64,000 nucleotides of DNA from Apostichopus japonicus. Its lineage: Eukaryota; Echinodermata; Holothuroidea; Aspidochirotida; Stichopodidae. The notes beneath the pieces are model-generated. The model was not told the origin of the DNA. It saw only the letters and a list, made by a program, of their open reading frames with translations, and ran no database searches. The stretch is from positions 40,099,631 through 40,163,630 of the forward strand of contig NC_092568.1 of NCBI RefSeq assembly GCF_037975245.1. The letters run 5' to 3'. The position numbers and the translations under genes are program-made. Shown piece after piece: positions 49,430 to 59,611 of this stretch; the first letter of the stretch is position 1, and each line of letters opens with the position of its first letter.

Positions 49430-50744
49430 TGCAGAGTTGGCGGGAAGTTACCTTACCACACTGGCACAATTAACAGAATAATATTTTCCTAAAACCTATA
49501 TTTGCCAATAACTATAAGGTAATTAAAGATTGAGCTAACTCAAAGTAGTTAAATTTTGCTTACCATCCATTGTAATATATATTATCATACACTACATAAT
49601 ATTTGAAGGGAAAAAAAAAATACTGATCGAACGAGTCTGACGGATACCACATTAAGAAATGTTGGCAAGCGTTTGGGCAAAATGGGCGGGTAATACCCTT
49701 AACCACAGGAACACTTACAGAATAATATTTTCAACAAATTTGAATTCTGAAATAAATATTGAGCAATAACGTTATAAGTGATATCCAAATACTTTAATAA
49801 ATTTCAACTATCCCAAGAAGTATTTATTAATCTTGAACAATTTAGCGTAGTTGAGAGAAAAAAGTTCAGAAAACATTTTTCCCTGATCGAACGAGCCTAG
49901 TATAACTGGCATCCAATCGCTAAACCACAATGCTCAGTGTCCTCAGCTAGTTTGTAAAGCGGTCGCTTTTGTAATCCGTTACAACTCTTTCGATGTTGGA
50001 TATCCTGATCTATTCTTTTGAAAGTACTTGCAGTCTGCAGATACAAATTTGCTTAAGAGGTATGAACCGGTTTTTTCTTACTAAGGGTTGACAGTTGTAC
50101 ATAATTGATTTCGCAAGTATTTGAAGTGACTATTTTTTAAATAAACTTAGACGTAATCTAGCGTTAGGCTAAAATGTATCGCTTAATGAGAAGCCTTTCG
50201 CAGTGTATGAATTACACATAGCCTACATTTGTAGTGTTAATTGTGTTAGGCTGAGCAATAACGATCGCACATAAAGGTAAACTAATGACCGTTGTTTGTA
50301 TAATAGCTAGGTTATGCCGAAACATTTGTTTGCTGACTTTATTAGTAGAAAAGTGTTATCTGCAGAAGGTTAATTCTGTAAATATTACTAGATGACTATG
50401 GAAGGCTTCCTCCTAATTTTAAATATCATATTCTGAAATATGTATTACTATACTAGGCTAGTACTAGTTACTAGTAGTAGTACACTAGTACAATGTACTG
50501 TTTTATTTGTTTGTAGCTACAGTAGGCCCCTAGGCCTAGTTAAGAAGGTAAGGACTCAATGTTAAAACCTTATTAATAATAATATAAGTATGGTTGTTTT
50601 TAAATATCAGGAATGGGTTGGTGGTTAAATCTTTTTGGATTTCATGTTTAGTGCTTAGGCTTCAAAGTTTATGTGACAAATTAAGCATTTTGGAGAACAA
50701 TAGATCATCGTCATCATAGTTTATGATTACTCCTGTGGAGTATA
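49430..50744. other. Unannotated AT-rich stretch
   Basis: No coding, RNA or repeat signal recognised. ACTGATCGAACGAGTCTGAC (near 49,622) and CTGATCGAACGAGCCTAG (near 49,882), and GGAACACTTACAGAATAATA / CAATTAACAGAATAATATTT flanking words, occur twice about 250 bp apart, suggesting a weak old tandem duplication. Confidence 0.4.
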
Positions 50745-50752
50745 GTGATACC

Positions 50753-51027
50753 CAGTAGCGTAGGAAGGTACTTTTGAGTGGGGGGCTGAAGACTGATGGC
50801 CGGCCTGGGGGAGGGTGCAATATGGCACACTTCAACAACCACTCCATTTTGTAAACTTAATTTTGTATTTTCACCTGGCCTTAGATGCAATTTGGTGCTC
50901 CACATGAGATTTTTTTTCTCATTTCGAAATGAAAAAGGGGTTTTCTGACTTGCGAAGCAGGGGGGGGGGGGGGAGGCGGAATGATACTTCCGCCCCTCCA
51001 CATTTTTCACTGGTTCATACGCCCTTG
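50753..51027. mobile_element. hAT-type MITE, 275 bp, 8 bp target duplication
   Basis: Perfect 8 bp direct repeats GTGATACC flank the element (50,745-50,752 and 51,028-51,035). The ends are imperfect inverted repeats: CAGTAGCGTAGGAAGG at the left and, inverted, CAAGGGCGTATGAACC at the right (10 of 16 match). 8 bp duplications and CA-GCGTA ends are characteristic of hAT superfamily elements. It is far too short to encode a transposase, so it is a non-autonomous MITE. It contains a long G run (50,961-50,974). Confidence 0.85.
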
Positions 51028-51039
51028 GTGATACCAACC

Positions 51040-52095
51040 AACACGATAATGAAAAATATTTCATATCTAGCCTCTTGGCTTCTAAAAAAATTGTGGCTGC
51101 CTTATCTCTTTTTGTTGCTTTTTATCTTGGCTACTGTCAATTTGAAATATTTGCATTGGGTCTATTCCATGTGCTCAGTTTCTGGTGAATCATTCTGCGC
51201 ATGATTTCCAAGAAAATAGCTGCCTACATTGAAGCGATCCTCAGTTAAAGTAAAGTTTATTTGCCCAATAGCTGAACTGCCTCTATGCTATGTCTGTATT
51301 GCATGCTACTATTTAACTCTATGGAAAGTTACTTTAAAGGGTTAAAAGTTTACAGTGTTGCGGGGAGAACTGTTTAAATTCCTTGGCAATAAATCATTGA
51401 AAGCATCTATAGTTAGTGGAGGTAGTTTAGGTTCAATTTGCCCCTCTATTGTATTCCCAGGTGAATTATATGGCAATGAAAGTAGATACAACTTTGGGCA
51501 AGCAGGAGGGTAATTACCAGTTGTTATTCTGTTTAAAAAGCTCTGCAGACAAAGTAACAAATAACATGATTTGTCTGTAGTTGATGATGTAAAATTTGAC
51601 CTTATATAGGGACACTGTAGGAAGTTCTCAAAAAAAAAAAAAAAATTAATTGAAGGGGTGATGCCCATTGTAAGTAATGGATACAGAATGAAGAGCTCTA
51701 GGTTGTTGTTTTTGGTTCTTTTTTTTGCAGTAGATTAACAGAAAAAAAAAGACTTATGTGAAATCCCTGGCGAACTAAACAAGGAAAATACAAAATGAGG
51801 TTGATGGGCATGTCAACACTATTTTACAAGAAACATGCAATAATGATAACAACTTTGAGCTGCATGATGACACAGTTGAAGTTAATAGTGAAAGGATTCT
51901 AAGTATATAAAGGAGCGACAGCCATTCCTCTCCTGCACAATATGTTGTTGTGAACTTATTTACTGTTAACTTTAATTTGCAGTATGCAAACACCAAAGTA
52001 TGCTGTTGTTGTTGTTGTTTTTTGAGGAAGATGGTCAGATGGTGATCAGCAAATTTAATCACAATTTATCAATTTTTCCAGATCAGGATTTTCAG
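51040..52095. other. Unannotated region, possible intron of DUF4806 gene
   Basis: A 108-codon minus-strand ORF at 51,342-51,668 and an overlapping open plus-strand frame have no recognisable domain. The plus strand ends in a 15 A run (51,631-51,645), which might reflect an old retrocopy or chance. AAAGTAAAGTTTATT near 51,248 resembles the LINE tail at 28.64 kb and may be a scrap of a related element (weak). Confidence 0.35.
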
Positions 52096-52103
52096 GAACT
52101 AAG

Positions 52104-53778
52104 CTAGAAGCCAGCGCATTACTATTCCTGTGGGATCTTTGGAGGAATTTAATAACCTGGATGACTGTATTGAAACAAACAAGACTTTGGAAAGATATTT
52201 GGTAAGTCAGTTTAAAAGTGTAAGGAAAGTAATCAGAAAACAGTTTTCCAAAGTGTAATGTTAGTTTATCATTATAAATTTGAAGCCAAGTCAGGTGTTA
52301 TTGTGTCAGTGGTCTGTACAAAATAAAATATTTCCTGAGGGGCTAATTTCCTTTTCCTGGGAGACAATTAAAACTCAAAGGTAGTAACAGCATGAAAGCA
52401 TTTAGGTAACAAGAGTTTGGCCAGAAATGATTTTACATTGCAGTGCATTCTACAAAAGTGGGCTGTTAAATCAATCTTGTTTTTGACTGGACTCAGAAAG
52501 GAACATTGCAGCACTGCATTGCTAGTTCCTCTTAAAATATTGATAAGAAATTAGCAAAAGATGCCAAAGTGTGGGATGAAATAGAATTACTTGAATATTT
52601 CTGTTTGTATAATAATTATTGAATGGTTTCTCATTAGCTTTTCTTTCTTTTTGTTGTTTCAAGAACAAAAGACTATCAATTCTTGGTGGCAACACGTTGA
52701 AGGAGTGCGTTAAAAGAATCCTGGGTGATGTATTGGCAAATGCAGTTGCTACCACACTGAACTGGACATGTACCACTGGGAAAACAGCCTTTGCGAAGCT
52801 ACATGTATGAAATACATAATTGAAAGTGAGTTTATATGTGTCATTTTTGTTTTCAGCACCAGTGAAGAGAACCTTGAGTTGTGGGGAAGGGGTTGTGCAT
52901 TTGACTCATGGATCGGCCAACTTTTCAATGCAACACCCCTTCAACGAGAATTCTTGCTTTAATATACATTGAATTTCTGGTCATTTCAAAAAGTTACTAC
53001 AAATATATGTTGATGTAAGATGTGTTGTTTCAGATGCAAATGAAAAGCAGCATTCAGCGTTGATTTTAAAGTTAATTCACCATATGATTTTATTGACCGG
53101 TCCATTGTCACTTTCTTTCCCAATTGATGGGACCTGGATTTGCAACAGTAATGCATGTGCTCAGTATAAAATGAAGAAGGTGACTGTCAAAGGCAAAGGA
53201 AATATTTCGTATATCACTGAAAAAATTGTAAATGTGTGAAAATGTGAATAATGTAGTTTAAGCAATTGTGATCATAATGTGAGACCCCAGCCGATACTCA
53301 TAGCTAGTGTTACAGTTGGCACAGTAATTATCAAAAAAAAGCTGTGACACGTTGAACTAAGAGTCAGACAGGTGAAAATTTGCAATAATTTTAATGTTTT
53401 AAATTTTATAATTTTAAATTATTATTTTTTTGAAATTTGCATTTACAAAAAAACTTGCCACGTGCCACCTGTAACACATGTTACTGTGTTACGAGCACAG
53501 TACAGTAGTAACTGATGCATGGTTGTGGAACATGAACAGTAGTAACTGTTCTAGCTATGAGTATCGGGTAACCCATTATTGGCTTCATTTTATTGCTTGT
53601 GTAGAATGCAATCTTTTATGTAATGTTTTGTGTAATGTGTTTCGATTAGCAGAAACTGTACAGAGAAATTGCACAATCGACTTCACCTGATATTCAGGCG
53701 ACGGTGGTGAGATTTCTGAAGGATGCATCTGATTGTGAGGGAGGGCGAAAAATCTCGGACTACACCACAAACAGTTGA
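52104..53778 (+). CDS. DUF4806-domain protein gene (three 3' exons)
   Basis: Three exons joined in phase 0 (52,115-52,201 / 52,664-52,804 / 53,653-53,778) give ~117 residues ending in TGA. The product reads RITIPVGSLEEFNNLDDC..., then RYL-NKRLSILGGNTLKECVK, ANAVATTLNWTCTTGKTAF, KLYREIAQSTSPDIQ and FLKDASDCEGGRKI. From memory of the family (not searched), the order matches DUF4806 (Pfam): an initial helix (x-P-x-x-S-L-E-E-F/L), a LxxLGG turn, a ...NxxL..x..NWTG-G-(K)-AF motif, then a short terminal helix with FLKDAxDxxGG. Function of the domain is unknown; it is common in invertebrate, often transposon-associated, proteins. Upstream exons are uncertain (see the 48.3 kb entry). Strong splice signals and an intact frame favour a functional gene. 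Confidence 0.72.
52115..52201 (+). CDS. DUF4806 exon a
   Basis: 29 codons from CGC (acceptor GCCAG|CGC, or an alternative 11 bases upstream at AACTAAG|CT in the same frame) to TATTTG|GTAAGT, a consensus donor at 52,202. The other frame of this stretch is also open but gives an unlikely W-rich peptide. Confidence 0.65.
52664..52804 (+). CDS. DUF4806 exon b (core motif)
   Basis: The acceptor has a long pyrimidine tract ending TTGTTTCAAG|AAC. 47 codons carry LSILGGNTLKECVK and TTLNWTCTTGKTAF. Donor CAT|GTATGA. Without splicing the frame stops two codons later, so splicing to 53,653 is favoured because it adds the expected C-terminal helix. Confidence 0.72.
53653..53778 (+). CDS. DUF4806 terminal exon
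   Basis: Acceptor TTTCGATTAGCAG|AAA, then 41 codons (KLYREIAQSTSPDIQ to DYTTNS) and TGA at 53,776-53,778. It joins exon b in phase 0. AATAAA lies 75 bp downstream. Confidence 0.68.
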   Translation, partial: KLYREIAQSTSPDIQATVVRFLKDASDCEGGRKISDYTTNS

Positions 53779-53852
53779 CGAGTGAATTTCTTTAGTGCTG
53801 TTGCAATATTTAACGCTGGAACTCATTTTCTCGCTTTGTAATTTATAGGCAT

Positions 53853-53858
53853 AATAAA
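53853..53858 (+). promoter_or_regulatory. Polyadenylation signal AATAAA
   Basis: The canonical hexamer within GGCATAATAAAATGATAG, 75 bp after the DUF4806 stop codon. A GT-rich stretch (CACTGTGTCCGTCATTGTTT) follows ~20 bp on, as expected of a cleavage site. Confidence 0.6.
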
Positions 53859-53966
53859 ATGATAGCAACTTATTTCACTGTGTCCGTCATTGTTTCTTTA
53901 TATGTAACCGCATGTGTAATTCAGTAAACTTTGTAGGTAGACCAATAGCTCTGTTCTAGTAGTACA

Positions 53967-54747
53967 CCCCAGACAGTTTTCTGCCGGAACACAGATATTT
54001 GGTTAGCAATTCATGTGAAGATCTCTGCCTAGCGGGTTGCTGGCGGAATACCAGATGTGGGCTAGCAGGTCGCCAGAACACTGGATATTAGCTAGTGGAT
54101 AGCCAGTAGCTCTCTCTGACAGAAATTCAGCGGTACTTCGGTGGTAAGCTTGCGTTTCTCCGGCGGTGTGTTGGCAGTACACCGGCGGTACACTGACGTT
54201 TCTTCGGCGGTCTGCTGGTGGAACACTGACGGTACGCTGGCGTTTCTTCGTCGGTACGCTGGCATTTCTTTGGCGGTCTACTGGTGGAACACTGGCGGTA
54301 CGCTGGAGTTTCTTCGGCGGTCTGCCGGTGGAACACTGGCGGTACACCGGCGGAACGCTGGCGTTTCTTCGGCGGTACGCTGGCGTTTCTTTGGCGGTCT
54401 ACTGGTGGAACACTGGCGGTACGCTGGAGTTTCTTCGGCGGTCTGCCGGTGGAACACTGGCGGTACACCGGCGGAACGCTGGCGTTTCTTCGGCGGTACG
54501 CTGGCGTTTCTTTGGCGGTCTACTGGTGGAACACTGGCGGTATGCTGGCGTTTCTTCGGCGGTCTGCTTGTGAAACACTGGCGGTACGCTGGTGTTTCTC
54601 CGGCGGTCTTCTGGCGTAGTCGCCGGTGGAACGCCGGATTAAAGCCGGCCAAATCTCTGGCGTTCCGCCGGCTTTCCCTGCCGGTGGGCCGCCAGTGGTG
54701 CAGCTGGCGGGCCGCCGGTGGACCGCTAGCATGATGTTATCTGGGTA
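53967..54747. repeat. GC-rich element with 121 bp higher-order minisatellite
   Basis: The core (about 54,130-54,640) is built of short variants of CGGTACGCTGGCGTTTCTTC and GGCGGTCTGCTGGTGGAACA. A larger unit repeats with a 121 bp period (e.g. ACGCTGGAGTTTCTTCGGCG near 54,300 and 54,421). The outer parts contain CCGGCGG / CCGCCGG and inverted ends of the CCCAG...CTGGG type (CCCAGACAG at left, TTATCTGGG at right). The region is much richer in GC than the surroundings. Because 121 is not a multiple of 3 and several frames on both strands stay open, the long ORFs here are composition artefacts. Likely a TIR element with an expanded internal minisatellite. Confidence 0.75.
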
Positions 54748-54759
54748 GCAAGTTCCTTT

Positions 54760-55300
54760 TTCCTTTTCAAAAGAAGGAAGAGTTGTAGTGGTTGCCTGTG
54801 AGGGCATGAATGCCAGTTAGTGATGTCTTCTGTGCTGGTGGTTAGATCAATGTCGCTCATTCTGAAGACCTTGCGATATGTGCCTACATGTGTTGTTATC
54901 TAATACAACTTTTGCATCCTCAGAGCTTGTGGAACATGTGGCATTGCTACATATCATAAAGGGTAAAAGTTTGAGTATTTGTAACCTATTTAAACTAACA
55001 TTTTTTAACACAAGTCAATGTAAAAATTGCAAACATTTCTGTGGGTCATCACAAATTGGTACATAACTTAACCTACAGGGGCCCTATATGGACCAAAGTG
55101 GTGTCAAAATGTGTGCAAGAAGTGGGGAAAAAGTCATGAAAGAATCTAGTTCATATCTCAAACAGTTCAAAATTTGTGGCAAAAATTTCATAATGCTCCC
55201 CCCAGTGCAGTAAGGGTTAAATAGGGATACTTTAGAGAACCCGTAATACCCCCCACCACCAGTGTTACCACATCCAATATATAAGGCTTAATTAACCAAC
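54760..55300. other. Unannotated spacer
   Basis: No gene or repeat family recognised. Ordinary AT-rich sequence between the GC-rich element and the inverse repeat copy. Confidence 0.4.
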
Positions 55301-55309
55301 TGGGTTTAA

Positions 55310-55725
55310 ATCTTGAGGATAATAGTTTCTCTTATCTTATTTTTGTGTAAATTTAACTTATGGTATTTTTTCCTTAAAACAATAGACTCCCCAGAAAAAA
55401 ACCTTTTCGGGGGGGGGGGGGGTGGGTTGCATTCAGGTTTTGGGCTTTTAACCCAAGATATTCTTATTCGTTATGAAATTATGGTCTAGAAAAACCACAT
55501 TTTATCCTATTTTGTGTGTAAATGAGACCTCTGGCATTTTTCGTTAAAAAAATCGACCCCTCCTAGGAAACCTCCTTTTGGGGCGTGCATTCATGATTTG
55601 GGCTTTTTACCCAAGCTATTCTTATTCCTTATGAAATTCTGGTCTAGAAAAACCACATAAGATAAATCCTCCTTCCAGGTGGTCTAGCTCATTCATAGCC
55701 TGGTCTATATTGGAATATGTTAAGT
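55310..55725 (-). repeat. Interspersed repeat, copy 2, partly duplicated
   Basis: Inverse of 48,565-48,795. It contains two tandem versions of the GGGCTTTT-ACCCAAG-TATTCTTATTC ... TCTAGAAAAACCACAT segment (about 55,440-55,492 and 55,600-55,660). The distal end (AAATCCTCCTTCCAGGTGGT, GCTCATTCATAGCCTGGTCT) matches the start of copy 1 inversely. A 13-14 G run lies at 55,410-55,424. Confidence 0.75.
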
Positions 55726-56141
55726 GTTTCGACTTATTCAGATATCTGATTCCTTCCTTTTATTCCGTCGTTGTGAGAGTTATTTTCAGTATGTTTAGTT
55801 ACAAAGGATGGCCTAAAGTCCAGCTCTATGTAGCCTAGGCCCAGGCCTAGAAAGTATTAGCCAAGTTGTAGCAAGGCTAGCATGCTATAGGCTATAAACA
55901 GTGACTCTGATAAGAGAATGTTCTTTTTCTTTCTCTTTGCCCTGTAATTAGTAATTACTGCTGATATAATTCCTCAGACTAGCCTCATGCTTAATGAACT
56001 AATCAGTAGCTGTTTTTTCTTTTCCTCTCAGCTTTCATCAAGTTGAAAAAATTACAAAGGTCTCTCTTTTCAATTGATCTTGGTTTGCTTGGCTTGTAGC
56101 AAGGGTCCAAAGCCACAGACATCAGCTAACATCACGCCCAG

Positions 56142-56267
56142 CAAAAACTCAACCAGCGAATGACCTATGCTGCAATGGAGGTTGGACTGGGACAAGGACT
56201 GCCTGACATCTACAGCATTTTGAACATGCTACCACTGGTTACAAGCAAACCCTATAGAAAATATTAA
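56142..56267 (+). pseudogene. Possible Mutator-like transposase fragment
   Basis: Following CACGCCCAG, which could be an acceptor, the frame reads QQKLNQRMTYAAMEVGLGQG, then LPDIYSILNMLPLVTSKPY, then a TAA. The pattern (N-R-x-x-x-x-A-M-x-x-x-G-x-G-x-x-x-x-x-x-x-x-x-x-M/L-N-M-x-P-x-V/T) is like the conserved segment of invertebrate Mutator-like transposase-domain proteins, just downstream of the N-terminal motif seen at 48.3 kb. The fragment is short, ends in a stop and has no visible continuation. Identification is from memory and tentative. Confidence 0.3.
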
Positions 56268-56624
56268 ATATTTATGAGGCAAATAGGAAATACTATTCTT
56301 TTAAGGGTCACTGAAGCTTTTCCAAGGATTTTCTCACAAATGGAAAACATTGATACTACCAGACTATTCTTGTGAGACTGAGCTGTCAACAAGATTGTCC
56401 TGTTATTTTTACAACAAGATTGCTGAACTTTGTGCATCAGTAAATATTCAGAGCCAGCATTCATCGTTAATATGTTCTGTTACACCATCTTCTGGCACTC
56501 TACTTGACTCTTAACCTCAGGTTTCTGAGGACTTTGTTGTAACAGAAAATTTATTTTGAATTTACCATCCAAGTCATGTTTACTTGATCCATTGCCAACA
56601 TGGTAAGATAAGGATTGCTGAACT

Positions 56625-58065
56625 GTGCTGCATTCTTCAATTACACATATTATTTATCATTCTATGGCAATAAGAACTGTCCCAGACTCTTTCAAAGTTG
56701 CCCATTTGATTCCTGCTACTGCGTTAAAGAAAAATTACTAAGAAAGAAACTGCTAACGTAATGATTGTCCTATTTCCAACATGGGATTTGTATCTAAAAT
56801 TTAAGAAAAGGTCGTTTTATCACACTTAATGGACTACCTCATTCAGGAAGATCTACTCAAACCATATCAATCTGCTTATAAGTCTGGCCATAGCACTGAG
56901 ATGGCCCTTAATGCAGTCCACAACTTTCTTACATTGGAGCTTGATAAAAACCGACAGGTTCTTTTGGTTCTATTGGATCTTTCATCAGCATTTGATACTG
57001 TTGAATCATCATATTTTATTGAGTAAGCCTCATTCAAGTACAGGATAACAGGATCTGCCTTGTGATGGTTCCAGTCTTATCTCTCTGATCGTCATCAACA
57101 TGTGCAACTTGGAAATGTTATTTCCGCATCTCATAAATTTGATTGTGGTGTACCACAAGGCTCAGTACTTGGACCAGTACTTTTTTCTTTGAATCTTGCT
57201 GAACTAAGTGATATTATACGTGAGTTTCATCATTCTGCTGACCATACCCAGGTGTTGCCTTTCATAACATTTGACAACTTACAAAATGATTTCAGCATAA
57301 TGGAAAGATGCATCAGAGACCTTCATAGCTGGTTTACTTCTAATTATCTTAAATTGAATTGTGATAGAACTGAGTTTTATTGTATTTCATTCAAAATTTT
57401 CTGTCGTTAGACAAAACTTCCCTCTACTTTCTGTGGGTAATGAGTCTGTACTTGTATCTTCTACAGTAAGGAACCTCGGTGCCTTTTTCGATGCGCATCC
57501 ATCTTTCAATAAGCATGTTGAAAATGTCTGTTGATCCGCTAATTGGAAATTATGAAACATTGGTCCAATGAGGAAGTACATTGATCAGAGATCATGTGAA
57601 GTTCTTGTACATTTGTTACTTCAAACTAGATTACTTAAAGTTATGCTGTTTCGGCTCCAAATATGCTAGATATACAAATATGGTCACTTTTGGTCAAAAG
57701 TATTAAGCTTTGAGGAAATATTCCTCACTGCTTCATTCAGTCATCTTGTGCGTTCCATAAAAATGTCTAAGAACAATTTGTAGAGTAGAGACCCCCTGGA
57801 TAGTACTTTTTGAAAACTTCTAGCAATTATAGCTTGCTATAATTTGGGGCCTATACTAACTACCATTAAATTCTCTTTTATTTGGAATCCTGAGTTCCAA
57901 ATTCAGAAACTTCAAATACTGCAGGACAAATAGTCAAATGAGCAAACAAAAGATGTCATACCACCCCACTTACAAAGGATCTGCACTGGCTTCCTATTGA
58001 TTTTTGAGTAAAGTTCAAAATACTCCTACTCACATTTCATGCTCATAAAGAAGAAAAGGAAAAAA
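56625..58065 (+). pseudogene. L2/CR1-like LINE reverse transcriptase fossil
   Basis: Pieces in several frames reproduce the RT in order: RTVPDSFKVAHLIPA (56,680), SHLMDYLIQEDLLKPYQSAY and KSGHSTEMALN (56,820-56,920), LLVLLDLSSAFDTV (A box, 56,960-57,000), FDCGVPQGSVLGPVLFSLN (B box, 57,140-57,195), a mutated C box (SADHTQV instead of YADDTQV, 57,236), SNYLKLNCDRTEF (57,340-57,375), then KHVENVC (57,510) and KDLHWLPIDF (57,968-58,000). There are numerous stops and frameshifts, and ~300 bp of unrelated repeat is inserted near 57,640-57,940. Loss of the catalytic YADD shows it is dead. Much older than the LINE at 28.6 kb and of a different subfamily. Confidence 0.85.
57763..57852 (+). repeat. 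~90 bp repeat shared (inverted) with 21,361-21,450
   Basis: ATGTCTAAGAACAATTTGTA, TTTTGAAAACTTCTAGCAAT and TATAGCTTGCTATAATTTGG match the inverse of the copy inside the TIR transposon. It lies within the sequence that interrupts the LINE fossil, so it is a later insertion or part of one. Confidence 0.65.
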
Positions 58066-58379
58066 AACTATTGTAAAAGAGGCAAACCTAGAAGTGGAAG
58101 GGGTAACTTTTGAGTCTGGGGCATTTTAAGGAATCCATGGGAATAAGGCAGATTTAATAAGTAGGGAACTTGTGAAAGGGGTGGGGAGGGAGGAATTTGT
58201 CATATTGTGTAAAATTTGTTTTTTTAAATGGTATATAAATGTTAATTGTTACTTTCAAATGGGATGTCTATTGTGCCAGTACTAAAAATTGTACAATATA
58301 TGTGTTTGTATTGTTTGTCCAGAATAGATCATACCAGTTCAATGGACAAACAGACCGAACAATACCAAGACAAAGGTTG

Positions 58380-58595
58380 TGTCTTGGTATTGTCCATTCC
58401 TTGTACTGTCCTGGTATCATCTAGTCCTGTTATAGTCTAGTCCTTGTCCTAGTATTTTCTTATCCTGGTATTGTCTTGTCCTGGTATTGTTTAGTCTTTG
58501 TCCTGGTATTGTCCAGTCCTTATCTTGTCCTGGTATTGTCTATTCCTTGTCCTGATATTGTCTAGTCCTTGTCCTGGTATTGTTCAGTACTTGTC
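58380..58595. repeat. Minisatellite, ~22-24 bp unit
   Basis: Irregular tandem copies of TCCTTGTCCTGGTATTGTCTAG (roughly nine, with truncated units). Variation in unit length and no conserved frame. Likely polymorphic in length. Confidence 0.85.
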
Positions 58596-58654
58596 TTTTA
58601 ATGGTTCTTCCTTTTTTATCTTAGTTGCTGTAAATATTAGTTGCCTCTGTACTG

Positions 58655-58985
58655 ATTTTCTCATGACATTGTTTGCTGTTAATACAAAAGCTTCCCCCTG
58701 TCCCTGCATGTACAAAGCTAAACCTAACACGGCTTGTAAATACACCATCTAGTTGCCGTGGAGACCACCTCCCTACCAGTAGTGTAGATTTTTTCTTTTC
58801 ATTGAATTTGTTGTTGTCAATGTACCTTCTACCTTTCTATTTTTTTCTCATTATATTGTTTGCTGTAAATGCAAACGCTTCCCCCTGTCCCTGCATGTAC
58901 AAAGCTAAAACTAACACGGCTTGTAAATACACCAGTCTTGTTGCCGTGGAGATCACCTCCCTACCAGTAGTTTAGATTTTTTTTT
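58655..58985. repeat. 187 bp tandem duplication
   Basis: TTTGCTGTTAATACAAAAGC...CCTACCAGTAGTGTAGATTT recurs 187 bp later with a few substitutions (CTTCCCCCTGTCCCTGCATG at 58,691 and 58,878). Both copies keep CACGGCTTGTAAATACACCA and GTTGCCGTGGAGA. Two copies only; no function evident. Confidence 0.9.
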
Positions 58986-59036
58986 CTTCTTCTTAAATTA
59001 CAACTTCCAGTGATATGTATTCCTTTTCTGTCTCTT

Positions 59037-59103
59037 TGTCCTATGTAGGTTTACCTACCCTCGTTACTGAATAGTTGATTGATAGGTAAACTCATATAGG
59101 ACA
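59037..59103. repeat. Imperfect inverted repeat, 21 bp arms
   Basis: TGTCCTATGTAGGTTTACCT(A) and TAGGTAAACTCATATAGGAC(A) are inverse with two mismatches and a ~25 bp loop. No TIR-element context was found; possibly a small hairpin element remnant. Confidence 0.7.
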
Positions 59104-59611
59104 ACAGTGAGGAGGGAGAAGACAGGAAGGGTATATACTTTACTGAGATGTGTAGCCACTGTCAGCCATCATAACTTTGTAAATAGTTTGTAAATGAGTT
59201 AAGCTTTATTAACCTAGTTAAATTTGTTTTAACTAACCAACCGCTACCTCACTGCCTCTTAGCTTTCTAAACGTAGTCTAACAGCACATTAAAGTATGCA
59301 TACAGGCACTTTACCTGTTTATATGCTGTCATGTGCTGTAATACTTCCAATCACATTACATCCCAGTTATAATTTTCTGTTAGTTTTGTCTTTTGTGTAA
59401 TTAACTTTTAATTAGGGGTCAACTTTTGTTATGTTATGTGTCAATTGTGGGGGAAAGGGTGTTCTTTGATTGTAGATCATATATTGGCAATTTTCGTTAT
59501 GCATTGGGATATTTATGTGTATTTCTGTTAATTCTCAGGGTCTGTTCTCAGGGTTTCTGTGTTTTTGTTTACTAATTATTTCAATAATGATGCAATAAAT
59601 GCAATTCTAAT

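Noticed and set aside
51342-51668. 108-codon minus-strand ORF
   Set aside because: No recognisable domain; the opposite strand is also open for 50+ codons and ends in an A run. Not supported as a gene.
52805-52962. Alternative DUF4806 third exon after TTTTTGTTTTCAG at 52,857
   Set aside because: Joined in phase 0 to exon b it gives HQ and then a stop; the 53,653 exon gives the expected C-terminal helix instead.
54003-54807. Long overlapping ORFs (up to 197 codons) on both strands rich in R, W, G or P
   Set aside because: Products of a GC-rich 121 bp minisatellite. The period is not a multiple of 3 and several frames stay open at once.
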